64,000 nt of DNA from Methylibium sp965279545. Its GTDB lineage: Bacteria; Pseudomonadota; Gammaproteobacteria; Burkholderiales; Burkholderiaceae_C. The stretch spans positions 3,286,001 through 3,350,000 of the forward strand of contig NZ_OZ257250.1 in assembly GCF_965279545.1 (NCBI RefSeq). Reading direction: 5' to 3'. This document shows positions 1 through 7,716 of this stretch, piece by piece. Within the stretch, counting starts at the first letter, position 1; each line of letters starts with the position of its first letter. The notes beneath the pieces were generated by a model, which was given only the letters and a program-made list of their open reading frames with translations, did no database searches and was not told the DNA's origin. A program made the translations under genes and the position numbers.

Positions 1-1620
1 CCGCCGTGCCGCCCGTGGTTGTCGCTGCAGGGCGTGCACCTGCCGGCGGCGGTGGCGCTGGCGGCGCACGACGGCGCCGACGAGGCGCAGGCGCGCGACT
101 GGTACCGCGCCGCGGCGACCCACGCCGCCGCGCACCGGGCCTATGCGAGCCAGCCGCTGTCGCGCGCCGGCAGCGGGCCGGTGGTGCAGGCGCTGGTGGG
201 GCTGCTGGAAGACGCACGGGTGGAGCACCTGGCCTGCCGCGAACTGCCGGGGCTGCGCCGCCTGTGGCTGCGCTTTCACGACGCCGGCCCCGCGCTGGGC
301 GACGGCTTCGAGGCGCTGATGCGGCGGCTCGCGCGCAGCCTGCTCGACCCCGGCTACGGCGACCCGCACCCCTGGGTCGCGAAGGGGCGCCGGCTGTTCT
401 TCCTCGACGACCACGGGCAGGTGCTCGCGGTGCCGCACACCGCGGCCCTGCGCACGCTCGCCGCGCGGCTGGGCCACGACATCGGGCAGCTGCGGGCCGG
501 CTTCAACGCCCGCGACTACCTGGTGCAGCCGAGCTACCGCGACGACAACAGCTGGCTGTGGCTGCCCGAGCAGGAGCGCGCCGCGCCCGAGGCCGCCGCG
601 CCCCGCCCCGACGAAACGCCCGTGCCGGCCGGCCCGGCGCCGGACCGCGAGCGCGTGCCGGCCGCCGCCGCCCGCTACAGCTACCCCGAATGGGACCGGC
701 TGATCGCGCGGCACCGGCCCGGCTGGTGCACCGTGATCGAGACCCGGCCGCTCGCGCCGCCGGGCCTGCCGCCCGGGCACGAGGCGCACTCGTCGCCGCC
801 CCGCGAGGTGTTCGCCCTCCTGACCCGCGACGCCCTGGCCCCCGCGGAAAGCCGCGGCCCGCCGCAGCCGCGCGCCGCAGCACCACCCGCCCGCGGAGGC
901 CAGCTCGACGGCGACGAGTTCGACCTCGACGCGCTGACGCAGGCCGCGACCGCCAGCCGCGCCGGCCTGCCGCCCGACGACCGCGTGCACCGGCGCCGCG
1001 CCCGCGCGGCGGGGCGCCGTGCGAGCCTGTGGCTGATCGATGCGTCGGCGTCCAGCGCGGGCCCGGCGCGGGGCGCAGCAGGCGGCATGGGCACGGGAGC
1101 GGGAGACAGCGTGAGCCTGCTGCGCGCCGCCCGTGCCGCGGCCTGGCAGGCGGCCTGCGGCACGCAGGGGCCGCGCCATGCCTGCGCCATCCACGGCTTT
1201 TGCTCCGAGGGCCGCGGCGCGGTGCACTACCGGCGGCTGAAGGACTTCGACGACGCGCTCGATGCCGACGCAGCCGCCCGCCTCGGCGCGTTGTCCAGCG
1301 GCCTGTCGACGCGGCTCGGCGCCGCGCTGCGCCACGCGACCGCGCTGCTGCGCCGGCAGCGCGCCACGCACCGCACGCTGGTGCTGGTGAGCGACGGCGA
1401 GCCGCACGACATCGACACGCACGACCCGCGCTACCTGATCGACGACGCGCGCCGCGCGGTGCAAGCCGCGGCGCGGCGCGGCATCACGGTGCGCTGCGTC
1501 GGGCTCGACCCGGCGGCGGCACCGGCGCTGCGACGCATCTTCGGCGCCGGCGGCTACAGCCTGCCCGCGCATCCGGGCGCGCTGACGGCGGCGCTGGCGC
1601 GGGCGGCGGCTGACTGCTGA
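1..1620 (+). CDS. CbbO/NorD-family VWA protein, 5' end outside window
   Basis: The frame is open from the first base, so the gene is probably cut by the window edge; a TTG at 19 is only an internal candidate start. The C-terminal third is a von Willebrand factor A domain: a MIDAS-like DASAS (DxSxS) in LWLIDASASS, then LVLVSDGEPHD and a final strand before GGYSLPAHPGAL. The middle carries YSYPEWDRLIARHRPGWC, typical of the CbbO/NorD family that partners MoxR-type AAA ATPases (CbbQ/NorQ) to activate Rubisco or nitric oxide reductase. Which enzyme it serves cannot be told here because the upstream neighbours are missing. Cytoplasmic. Family call is solid, substrate enzyme unknown. Confidence 0.8.
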   Translation, partial: PPCRPWLSLQGVHLPAAVALAAHDGADEAQARDWYRAAATHAAAHRAYASQPLSRAGSGPVVQALVGLLEDARVEHLACRELPGLRRLWLRFHDAGPALGDGFEALMRRLARSLLDPGYGDPHPWVAKGRRLFFLDDHGQVLAVPHTAALRTLAARLGHDIGQLRAGFNARDYLVQPSYRDDNSWLWLPEQERAAPEAAAPRPDETPVPAGPAPDRERVPAAAARYSYPEWDRLIARHRPGWCTVIETRPLAPPGLPPGHEAHSSPPREVFALLTRDALAPAESRGPPQPRAAAPPARGGQLDGDEFDLDALTQAATASRAGLPPDDRVHRRRARAAGRRASLWLIDASASSAGPARGAAGGMGTGAGDSVSLLRAARAAAWQAACGTQGPRHACAIHGFCSEGRGAVHYRRLKDFDDALDADAAARLGALSSGLSTRLGAALRHATALLRRQRATHRTLVLVSDGEPHDIDTHDPRYLIDDARRAVQAAARRGITVRCVGLDPAAAPALRRIFGAGGYSLPAHPGALTAALARAAADC

Positions 1621-1700
1621 ACGGCATGCATTCGAACGCATCCGATTGAAGCCTGGGCCAGGGCTCCTTGCAGCGGTTCGTGTGCATGGGTCGTTTCTGA
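1618..1700 (+). repeat. Dispersed intergenic repeat, diverged copy C
   Basis: Starts at the stop codon of the VWA gene. The stretch ACGGCATGCATTCGAACGCA, then TCCGATTGAAG and GGGCCAGGGCT, parallels the repeat at 37724-37823 (same orientation) and the reverse-strand copy at 21275-21375. The second half is more diverged. Function unknown. Confidence 0.55.
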
Positions 1701-1784
1701 GGGTCGACGCGTCCATCGTCCATCGGCCGGCCGCCTGCAAGCACCGCGCGGTGCTGGCGAGGGCGCCGAGTGAACGACTCCGCT

Positions 1785-1994
1785 CATGTCCCCCGGTGTC
1801 GGCCTCACGGCCGCCCCCTCCTCCTCTACTTCGCTGCGCCGCTCACCCGGCGCCCTCACCAGCACGCACCATCGCCGTCTGTGCAGGTATTCAAGCCCAG
1901 GCGGACCGCGGTGGTGGCAGCGCTGGGGCGGGTCGTTGTGTGGAGTGAAGTAAAGGAGGAGGGGGCGGCCGTGAGGCCGACACCGGGGGACATG
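1785..1994. repeat. Inverted-repeat element with 48-bp arms
   Basis: Left arm 1785-1832 and right arm 1947-1994 are reverse complements with one mismatch in 48 positions; both outer ends begin CATGTCCCCCGGTGTCGGCC when read inward. The spacer is about 114 bp and holds no convincing gene. It could be a MITE-like element, a decayed integration product or a structural repeat. No target-site duplication was recognised. The surrounding gap 1621-2178 (558 bp) holds no other gene. Confidence 0.75.
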
Positions 1995-2029
1995 AACGCA
2001 ACACAGCGACACGGCGCAGCGCCTGCGCT

Positions 2030-2075
2030 GACGCTTGACAGGCAGCGTTCTGGACACCGCAACGAGCCAAAGAAC
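2030..2075 (-). repeat. Partial, inverted copy D of the dispersed repeat
   Basis: The segment GGCAGCGTTCTGGACACCGC followed by AACGAGCC matches the end of the copy at 21291-21330 if about 13 nt (around CAAAGACACCGAA) are missing. It lies in the opposite orientation to copy C, on the other side of the 48-bp inverted repeat. Confidence 0.4.
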
Positions 2076-2178
2076 GCTGAGTGATCTGAGGCGGGTGAAC
2101 GGCTGCACACCGCGATCGCCTCGGCGCGCTGCGGCATCATGCCCAGGCCCACCCCCTATCCCCCGTGACAGGCCCCCC

Positions 2179-2370
2179 ATGAGCTTCACCACCGAACACC
2201 AGCCCGGCGTCTGCGAGCAGGCCTCGGCCGCGATGCGCGGCTTCACGCTGAACCACAGCATGCTGCGCGTGAAGGACCCGAAGCTCGCGTTGGACTTCTA
2301 CACGCGCGTGCCCGACCTCGATGCCGCGGTGCGCTGGTTCGACGAGAACGAACCGGGGCGCAGCGCCTGA
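2179..2370 (+). pseudogene. gloA: Glyoxalase I (lactoylglutathione lyase) remnant with large in-frame deletion
   Basis: The 63-residue product starts like the long betaproteobacterial GloA (HSMLRVKDPKLALDFYTRV), then jumps directly to PDLDAAVRWFDENE, which in intact ~180-residue relatives lies near the C-terminus, and stops soon after. The core between (LGM... through GHICFSV) and the C-terminal metal ligands are gone, so the product cannot bind the metal or fold as the usual dimer. The reading frame survives across the junction, suggesting a clean deletion. The hydrolase gene starts within 6 bp of its stop, so the remnant may still carry the promoter or ribosome entry for that gene. Confidence 0.85.
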
Positions 2371-2375
2371 ATGCC

Positions 2376-3272
2376 ATGGCCTGGTTCGAAGGCTTCGAGG
2401 CGCGCCGCTTCGACATCGGCGGCGTGACGCTGTTCGCCCGCGTCGGCGGCAAGGCCGACGGACCGCCGCTGCTGCTGCTGCACGGCTACCCGCAGACGCA
2501 TGCGATCTGGCAGCGCGTGGCGCAGCGCCTGGCCGACCGCTACCAGCTGGTGATGCCCGACCTGCGCGGCTACGGCCGCTCGGCCAAGCCACCCGGCGCG
2601 CACGACCACGCCAACTACAGCAAGCGCGCGATGGCGGCCGACGTGCTGGGGCTGATGCACGCGCTGGGGCATGAACGCTTCTTCGTCGCCGGCCACGACC
2701 GCGGCGGGCGCGTCGCGCACCGGCTCGCGCTCGACCATCCGAAGGCGGTGCGCAAGCTGTGCGTGATCGACATCGTGCCGACGCTGACGATGTACGAGCG
2801 CACCGACATGGCCTTCGCGCAGGCCTACTACCATTGGTTCTACCTGATCCAGCCCGCGCCGCTGCCTGAGAAGCAGATCGGCGCCGACCCGGCCTGGTAC
2901 CTGCGGCACACGCTGGGCAGCTGGGGCAGCAAGGGCATTGGGTTCATCGAGCCCGAGGCGCTGGCCGACTACGAATGCGGCTTCTGCAACCCCGACGGCG
3001 TGCACGGCGCCTGCGAGGACTACCGCGCCGCAGCGGGCATCGACCTCGACCACGACCGCGCCAGCCGCAAGGCCGGCCAGCGCGTGGCCTGCGAGCTGCG
3101 CGTGCTGTGGGGCGCGCGCGGCGTGGTGGCGCGGCTGTTCCAGCCGATCGCCGACTGGCAGGCGGTCTGCAGCGGCGCGGTGAGCGGCTATGCGGTCCCG
3201 GCCGGGCACTTCATCCCCGAGGAGCTGCCGGCGCTGACGGCGACCGAGCTGCAGAATTTTTTTGGCGGGTAA
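2376..3272 (+). CDS. Alpha/beta hydrolase, haloacetate (fluoroacetate) dehalogenase type
   Basis: 298 residues, the normal length for this family. HGYPQTHAIW forms the oxyanion region; GHDRGGR (nucleophile Asp about 108, carboxylate-binding Arg about 109 and 112), VIDIVPT (Asp about 132), the halide-pocket pair His-Trp in YYHWFYLIQP (about 153-154) and the late AGHFIPEE His give the layout of fluoroacetate dehalogenases such as DehH1. That enzyme class hydrolyses haloacetate to glycolate in the cytoplasm. A glycolate oxidase operon lies at 22-26 kb, but no direct link is shown. Other alpha/beta hydrolase substrates remain possible. An overlapping ATG at 2371 is in the wrong frame. Confidence 0.85.
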   Translation: MAWFEGFEARRFDIGGVTLFARVGGKADGPPLLLLHGYPQTHAIWQRVAQRLADRYQLVMPDLRGYGRSAKPPGAHDHANYSKRAMAADVLGLMHALGHERFFVAGHDRGGRVAHRLALDHPKAVRKLCVIDIVPTLTMYERTDMAFAQAYYHWFYLIQPAPLPEKQIGADPAWYLRHTLGSWGSKGIGFIEPEALADYECGFCNPDGVHGACEDYRAAAGIDLDHDRASRKAGQRVACELRVLWGARGVVARLFQPIADWQAVCSGAVSGYAVPAGHFIPEELPALTATELQNFFGG

Positions 3273-3328
3273 CGGAATAAACCGGCGGGCCGGACTGTTC
3301 ACCACGACAGACACCCCCCGGAGGCTCC

Positions 3329-3763
3329 ATGAACCGCAAGACCCTGTTCTTCTGCTCGCTCGCTCCGATCGCTGCGCTCGTTGCCGGCTGCGCCGGCTAC
3401 GGCAGTGCCTCGGGCACGTCTTCCTCCGCTGGCAGCTCCTACGGCACGCATGCCGCGGCGCCGGCCAAGGCGGCCGACGGCGTGCTGGCCGGCGCCAACG
3501 GCATGACGCTGTACGTGTTCGACCGCGACGCGGCCGGCTCCGGCAAGAGCGTCTGCAACGGCCCCTGCGCCGCCAACTGGCCGCCGCTCGCCGCCGCTGC
3601 CGCCGACGCGGCCAGCGGCGACTGGAGCGTGGTGACGCGCGACGACGGCACGCGGCAATGGGCCTACAAGGGCCGCCCGCTGTACTACTGGGCCAAGGAC
3701 GCCAAGCCGGGCGACAAGACCGGCGACGGCGTCAATGGCGTGTGGCACGCCGCCACGCCCTAG
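3329..3763 (+). CDS. Small lipoprotein, COG4315 repeat type
   Basis: 144 residues with a lipoprotein signal peptide (MNRKTLFFCSLAPIAALVAG then Cys), a Ser/Gly-rich linker and the characteristic repeat GMTLYVFDRDAAGSGKSVCN and WAYKGRPLYYWAKD seen in Lipoprotein_15/COG4315 proteins. A GGAGG lies just upstream of the ATG. Function is unknown; it is probably periplasmic and membrane anchored. It precedes an ECF sigma/anti-sigma pair by about 20 bp, and such lipoproteins often travel with sigma/anti-sigma genes, so it is likely part of the same regulon. Confidence 0.85.
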   Translation: MNRKTLFFCSLAPIAALVAGCAGYGSASGTSSSAGSSYGTHAAAPAKAADGVLAGANGMTLYVFDRDAAGSGKSVCNGPCAANWPPLAAAAADAASGDWSVVTRDDGTRQWAYKGRPLYYWAKDAKPGDKTGDGVNGVWHAATP

Positions 3764-3783
3764 GTGCCTCTGCACACGCCGCC

Positions 3784-4308
3784 TTGGACATCGCCGACGC
3801 CATCGCCCACATTCCGCGCCTGCGCCGCTATGCGCGGCTGCTGGTCGGCGATGCGGCGCGCGCCGACGACCTGGTGCAGGACACGCTGGAGCGCGCCTGC
3901 CGCAAGTGGGCGCTGTGGCGCCCGCCCGGCGCGCCGGGCGCCGACGTGCAGGCGGCGCTGCGCGCCTGGCTGCTCGCGCTGATGCACAACCTGCACGCCA
4001 ACCAGTGGCGGCAGTCGGCCGCCCACCCGAGCACAGAGCTCGACGCGGCGCTGGAACCGCGCCACGATCCGACCCCGGGCACGGTGGTGCGGCTCGACCT
4101 GGAGCGCGCGCTGGCGCTGCTGCCGACGGCGGCGCGCGAGGTGCTGCTGCTCGTCGCGGTGGAGCAGTTCGCCTATGCCGAGGCGGCGGAGATGCTGGGC
4201 GTGCCGGTCGGCACGGTGATGTCGCGCCTGGCGCGGGCGCGCGAGCAACTGCGCCAGCTGATGGACGGCGCGCCGGCACCCCGCACGGCGCTGAAGGTGG
4301 TGAAGTGA
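3784..4308 (+). CDS. ECF-type RNA polymerase sigma factor
   Basis: 174 residues from a TTG at 3784. The region-2 segment RLLVGDAARADDLVQDTLER and the region-4 helix-turn-helix AYAEAAEMLGVPVGTVMSRL are typical of extracytoplasmic-function sigma factors. No in-frame ATG or GTG precedes the conserved helix after the lipoprotein stop, and no strong Shine-Dalgarno is seen, so the start is uncertain. It is followed by an anti-sigma gene whose start lies 12 bp after this stop, so the two are very likely co-translated and the sigma factor is held inactive at the membrane until a signal arrives. Confidence 0.85.
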   Translation: MDIADAIAHIPRLRRYARLLVGDAARADDLVQDTLERACRKWALWRPPGAPGADVQAALRAWLLALMHNLHANQWRQSAAHPSTELDAALEPRHDPTPGTVVRLDLERALALLPTAAREVLLLVAVEQFAYAEAAEMLGVPVGTVMSRLARAREQLRQLMDGAPAPRTALKVVK

Positions 4309-4319
4309 AGGACGGCCCG

Positions 4320-5162
4320 ATGGACACACGACCCGGCGAGACCGAGCTGCACGCCTGGGTCGATGGCCAGCTGGCGCCCCGGCGTGCCGCCGAGGTGGCG
4401 CAGTGGCTGGCCGCGCACCCCGACGAGGCGGCGCGCGTGGCCGCCTGGCAGGCGCAGCGCGCGGGGCTGCAGGCGCTGCACGCCGGGCTGCTGGACGAGC
4501 CGGCACCGCCGCACCTGGCGCGCGCGCTGATCGCGCCGCCGCGCCGCGCGCGACGGTTCGAGGCGCTGGCGGCCGGCCTGCTGCTGGCGCTCGGCGCGCT
4601 GCTCGGCTATGGCGCGGCCGAGTGGCGCCGGCCGCCGGCCGTGGCGGCGCAGGCGGCGGCGCCGGGCTTCGTGCGCGAGGCGATGGCCGCGCACGCCGTC
4701 TACGTGCCCGAGCAGCGCCACCCGGTCGAGGTGGACGCAGCGCAGCAGGCGCACCTGGTGCAGTGGTTGTCGAAGCGGCTGGGCGCGCCGCTGCGCGTGC
4801 CGGTGCTCGACGACGAGGGGCTGCGGCTGGTCGGCGGCCGGCTGCTGCCCGGCGAGGCCGGGCAGGCGCGCGCGCAGTTCATGTACGAGGACGCGCAGGG
4901 ACGGCGCGCAACGCTGTACGTGTCGGTGCTGGGCAGCGCGGCCGCGCCCGGCGCCTCGGCCCCCGCCGCCTTCCAGTGGGGCGGCGATGGCCCGACGCAC
5001 AGCTTCTACTGGGTCGACGGCCGGCAGGGCTATGCGCTGAGCGCCGACCTGCCGCGGGCCCGCCTGCAGGCGCTGGCGACGGCGGTGTACCGGCAGCTCG
5101 AAGCACCCGCCGGGCTGCCCGGCGCCGGTGGAAACCCTCAGCCCGGCGGGCCGGCCCACTGA
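4320..5162 (+). CDS. Membrane anti-sigma factor
   Basis: 280 residues. The N-terminal part (ELHAWVDGQLAPRRAAEVAQ, with a second helix around LAAHPDEAARVAAWQAQ) is the usual sigma-binding segment, without the zinc HxxxCxxC. One transmembrane helix follows (ALAAGLLLALGALLGYGAA, about residues 82-100), then a ~170-residue periplasmic domain. ATG 4320 is chosen because GAAGGA sits 7 bp upstream; a GTG at 4305 overlapping the sigma stop is an alternative. The periplasmic domain presumably senses the signal; which one is not evident. Confidence 0.8.
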   Translation: MDTRPGETELHAWVDGQLAPRRAAEVAQWLAAHPDEAARVAAWQAQRAGLQALHAGLLDEPAPPHLARALIAPPRRARRFEALAAGLLLALGALLGYGAAEWRRPPAVAAQAAAPGFVREAMAAHAVYVPEQRHPVEVDAAQQAHLVQWLSKRLGAPLRVPVLDDEGLRLVGGRLLPGEAGQARAQFMYEDAQGRRATLYVSVLGSAAAPGASAPAAFQWGGDGPTHSFYWVDGRQGYALSADLPRARLQALATAVYRQLEAPAGLPGAGGNPQPGGPAH

Positions 5163-5212
5163 CACGCGGCGGGGCTAGCATCCCCGGGTCACCGCGCCCC
5201 GAGGAACCCGTC

Positions 5213-6877
5213 ATGCCCGCCTGGCTGTTGCGCCTGAACGAACACTTCCCGATCCGCTACTTCGTGTGGCTGGCCTGCGCCGTCGGCGCCCTGCTCGGCG
5301 CCTTCGTGTGGGTGGTCACCGGCACTGGCGGACTGTGGACGCTCACCTTCATCGCGCTGGTGGTCGTCGGCGTGCACGACGTGCGCCAGTCGCGCCACTC
5401 GGTGCTGCGCAACTACCCGGTGATCGGCCACCTGCGCTTCTTCTTCGAGTTCATCCGCCCGGAGATGCGGCAGTACTTCATCGAGGGCGACAACGAGGCC
5501 GCGCCGTTCTCGCGCCAGCAGCGCTCGCTGGTCTACCAGCGCGCCAAGGGCGATCCGGACAAGCGGCCGTTCGGCACCCAGCGCGACGTGAGCGCCGAGG
5601 GCTACGAGTGGATCAACCACTCGATCGCGCCGACCACGATCGCGGGCCACGACTTCCGCGTCACGATCGGGGCCGAGCGGGCGCAGCCCTACAGCGCCTC
5701 GATCTTCAACATCTCGGCCATGAGCTTCGGCGCGCTGAGCGCGAACGCCATCCTGGCGCTGAACGCCGGCGCCAGGCGCGGCGGCTTCGCGCACGACACC
5801 GGCGAGGGCTCGATCAGCCGCTACCACCGCGAGCACGGCGGCGACCTGATCTGGGAGATCGGCTCGGGCTACTTCGGCTGCCGCCACGACGACGGCTCGT
5901 TCAGCGAGGAGCGCTTCGCCGAGGCCGCGCGCGACCCGCAGGTGAAGATGATCGAACTCAAGCTCAGCCAGGGCGCCAAGCCGGGCCACGGCGGCGTGCT
6001 GCCGGGCCCGAAGGTGACGCCGGAGATCGCCGCGGCGCGCGGCGTGGCGGTCGGCGTGGACTGCGTGTCGCCGTCGCGGCACGCCGCCTTCGACTCGCCG
6101 GTCGGCATGCTGCAGTTCATCGAGAGGCTGCGCACGCTGTCGGGCAGCAAGCCGGTGGGCTTCAAGCTGTGCATCGGCCACCCGTGGGAGTGGTTCGCGA
6201 TCGCGAAGGCGATGCGCGAGACGAACCTGCTGCCCGACTTCATCGTCGTCGACGGCGCCGAGGGCGGCACCGGTGCGGCACCGCTGGAATTCACCGACCA
6301 CGTCGGCGCGCCGCTGCAGGAGGGTCTGCTGCTGGTGCACAACACGCTGACCGGCATCGGCCTGCGCGAACGCATCCGGCTCGGCTGCGCCGGCAAGGTG
6401 GTGAGCGCCTTCGACATCGCGCGGCTGATGGCGCTGGGCGCCGACTGGTGCAACAGCGCGCGCGGCTTCATGTTCGCGCTGGGCTGCATCCAGGCGCAGC
6501 ACTGCCACACCGGCCACTGCCCGACCGGCGTGACCACGCAGGACCCGCAGCGCCAGAAGGCGCTGGTGGTGCCGACCAAGAGCGAGCGCGTGTTCATGTT
6601 CCACCAGGAGACGCTGCGCGCGCTGAAGGAGCTGGTGCAGGCCGCCGGGCTGCAGCATCCGCGCGAGATCACCGCGGCCCACATCGTGCGCCGCGTGGCC
6701 GACCACGAGGTGAAGCTGCTCGCGACGCTGCTGCCCTTCGTGCGGCCGGGCGCGCTGCTGGCCGCCGAGCGCGGCGACGCCGACTGGCCGCACCAGGTGT
6801 TCCGCCTCTACTGGCCGCGCGCGAGTGCGCATTCCTTCTTGCACCAGCCCGATCCGTTGGCGACGGCGGCGGCCTGA
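5213..6877 (+). CDS. Membrane-linked FMN-binding glutamate-synthase-like protein
   Basis: 554 residues. The N-terminus has two hydrophobic helices (about residues 17-50), then the conserved glutamate-synthase central domain: ISAMSFGALSANAILALNAG, GEGSISRYH, LKLSQGAKPGHGGVLPG, VDGAEGGTGAAP and a CIQAQHCHTGHCPTG cluster that in GltB ligates a 3Fe-4S centre. It lacks the amidotransferase and GXGXG domains of full GltB (~1500 residues), so it belongs to the stand-alone FMN/Fe-S family (COG0069) of unclear substrate. It stands alone, 50 bp after the anti-sigma gene. A true glutamate synthase role is unlikely without a glutaminase domain. Confidence 0.85.
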   Translation: MPAWLLRLNEHFPIRYFVWLACAVGALLGAFVWVVTGTGGLWTLTFIALVVVGVHDVRQSRHSVLRNYPVIGHLRFFFEFIRPEMRQYFIEGDNEAAPFSRQQRSLVYQRAKGDPDKRPFGTQRDVSAEGYEWINHSIAPTTIAGHDFRVTIGAERAQPYSASIFNISAMSFGALSANAILALNAGARRGGFAHDTGEGSISRYHREHGGDLIWEIGSGYFGCRHDDGSFSEERFAEAARDPQVKMIELKLSQGAKPGHGGVLPGPKVTPEIAAARGVAVGVDCVSPSRHAAFDSPVGMLQFIERLRTLSGSKPVGFKLCIGHPWEWFAIAKAMRETNLLPDFIVVDGAEGGTGAAPLEFTDHVGAPLQEGLLLVHNTLTGIGLRERIRLGCAGKVVSAFDIARLMALGADWCNSARGFMFALGCIQAQHCHTGHCPTGVTTQDPQRQKALVVPTKSERVFMFHQETLRALKELVQAAGLQHPREITAAHIVRRVADHEVKLLATLLPFVRPGALLAAERGDADWPHQVFRLYWPRASAHSFLHQPDPLATAAA

Positions 6878-6987
6878 GCGGCTAAGCTGGCGGCAGCGGG
6901 CCCCCGAACGCGGGTGCGCGGACGGCCAGGCTGCGCAGACAATCGGCCGGTTCACCGAAAAAAACGGATCGCCCAGGAGACAAAAGC

Positions 6988-7716
6988 GTGCTGAAGGTTT
7001 ACCTCGTCGAAGACGACCCGCTGGTGTCTCAGCATGTGCGCGACACGCTCAACGAGGCGCCGGGCATCCGCTGCGTCGGCCATGCCAGCCGGCTCGGCAC
7101 GGCGCGCATCGAGCTGCCGCAGTGCCGCCCGGACGTGCTGCTGTCCGACCTCGGCCTGCCCGACGGCGACGGCACCGAGCTGATCGGCGAACTGAGCCAC
7201 GCGCCGGCGATCGACGGCGTGTGGCATCCGCACATCCTGGTGTTCTCGGTGTTCGGCGACGAGGCGCGCGTGATCCAGGCGATCGAGGCCGGCGCCGACG
7301 GCTACTTTCTCAAGGGCTGCACCGCCGAGGAGCTGGTGCGTGCCGTCGAGCAGGCTGCGCGCGGCGAGTCGCCGATCTCCCCGGCGATCGCCCGCCACCT
7401 GCTCAAGCGTTTCCGCGAGGACGGCTTCAGCGATTCGAGCTTTCGCGATTCCGGCTTCTCGGAGTTCAGCGGCGCGTCCGAGACCGGCATGATGGATCTC
7501 GAGGAACCCTCGCGCCGCGACCACGAGGTCAGCGCCCGCGAGCACGAGGTGCTGCGCCTGGTCGCGCAGGGCTATGTCGGCGAGGAGATCGCCGAGCGCC
7601 TGCTGACCACGCCGCGCGCCGTCGCGACCGCGGTGCGCAACGTCTACCGCAAGCTGCAACTCGGGCAGCGTGCCCGCGCCACCGTGCAGGCGCAGTCCCG
7701 CCCCCGCTGGGCGTGA
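6988..7716 (+). CDS. Response regulator, NarL/LuxR family
   Basis: 242 residues from GTG 6988, with AGGAGA about 7 bp upstream. The receiver domain has acidic residues VEDD, phospho-acceptor Asp54 in LLSDLGLPDGDG and Lys109 in YFLKG. After a Ser/Phe/Asp-rich linker (about 150-175) comes a LuxR-type helix-turn-helix (SAREHEVLRLVAQGYVGEEI ... TAVRNVYRKLQL). Its stop overlaps the GTG of the kinase gene (GTGA at 7713-7716), so the pair is translationally coupled. Target genes are unknown. Confidence 0.92.
   Translation: MLKVYLVEDDPLVSQHVRDTLNEAPGIRCVGHASRLGTARIELPQCRPDVLLSDLGLPDGDGTELIGELSHAPAIDGVWHPHILVFSVFGDEARVIQAIEAGADGYFLKGCTAEELVRAVEQAARGESPISPAIARHLLKRFREDGFSDSSFRDSGFSEFSGASETGMMDLEEPSRRDHEVSAREHEVLRLVAQGYVGEEIAERLLTTPRAVATAVRNVYRKLQLGQRARATVQAQSRPRWA

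Noticed and set aside
1646..2084. Short open frames in the first intergenic gap
   Set aside because: They follow the inverted repeat arms (similar peptides from both arms), so they reflect the repeat, not a gene.
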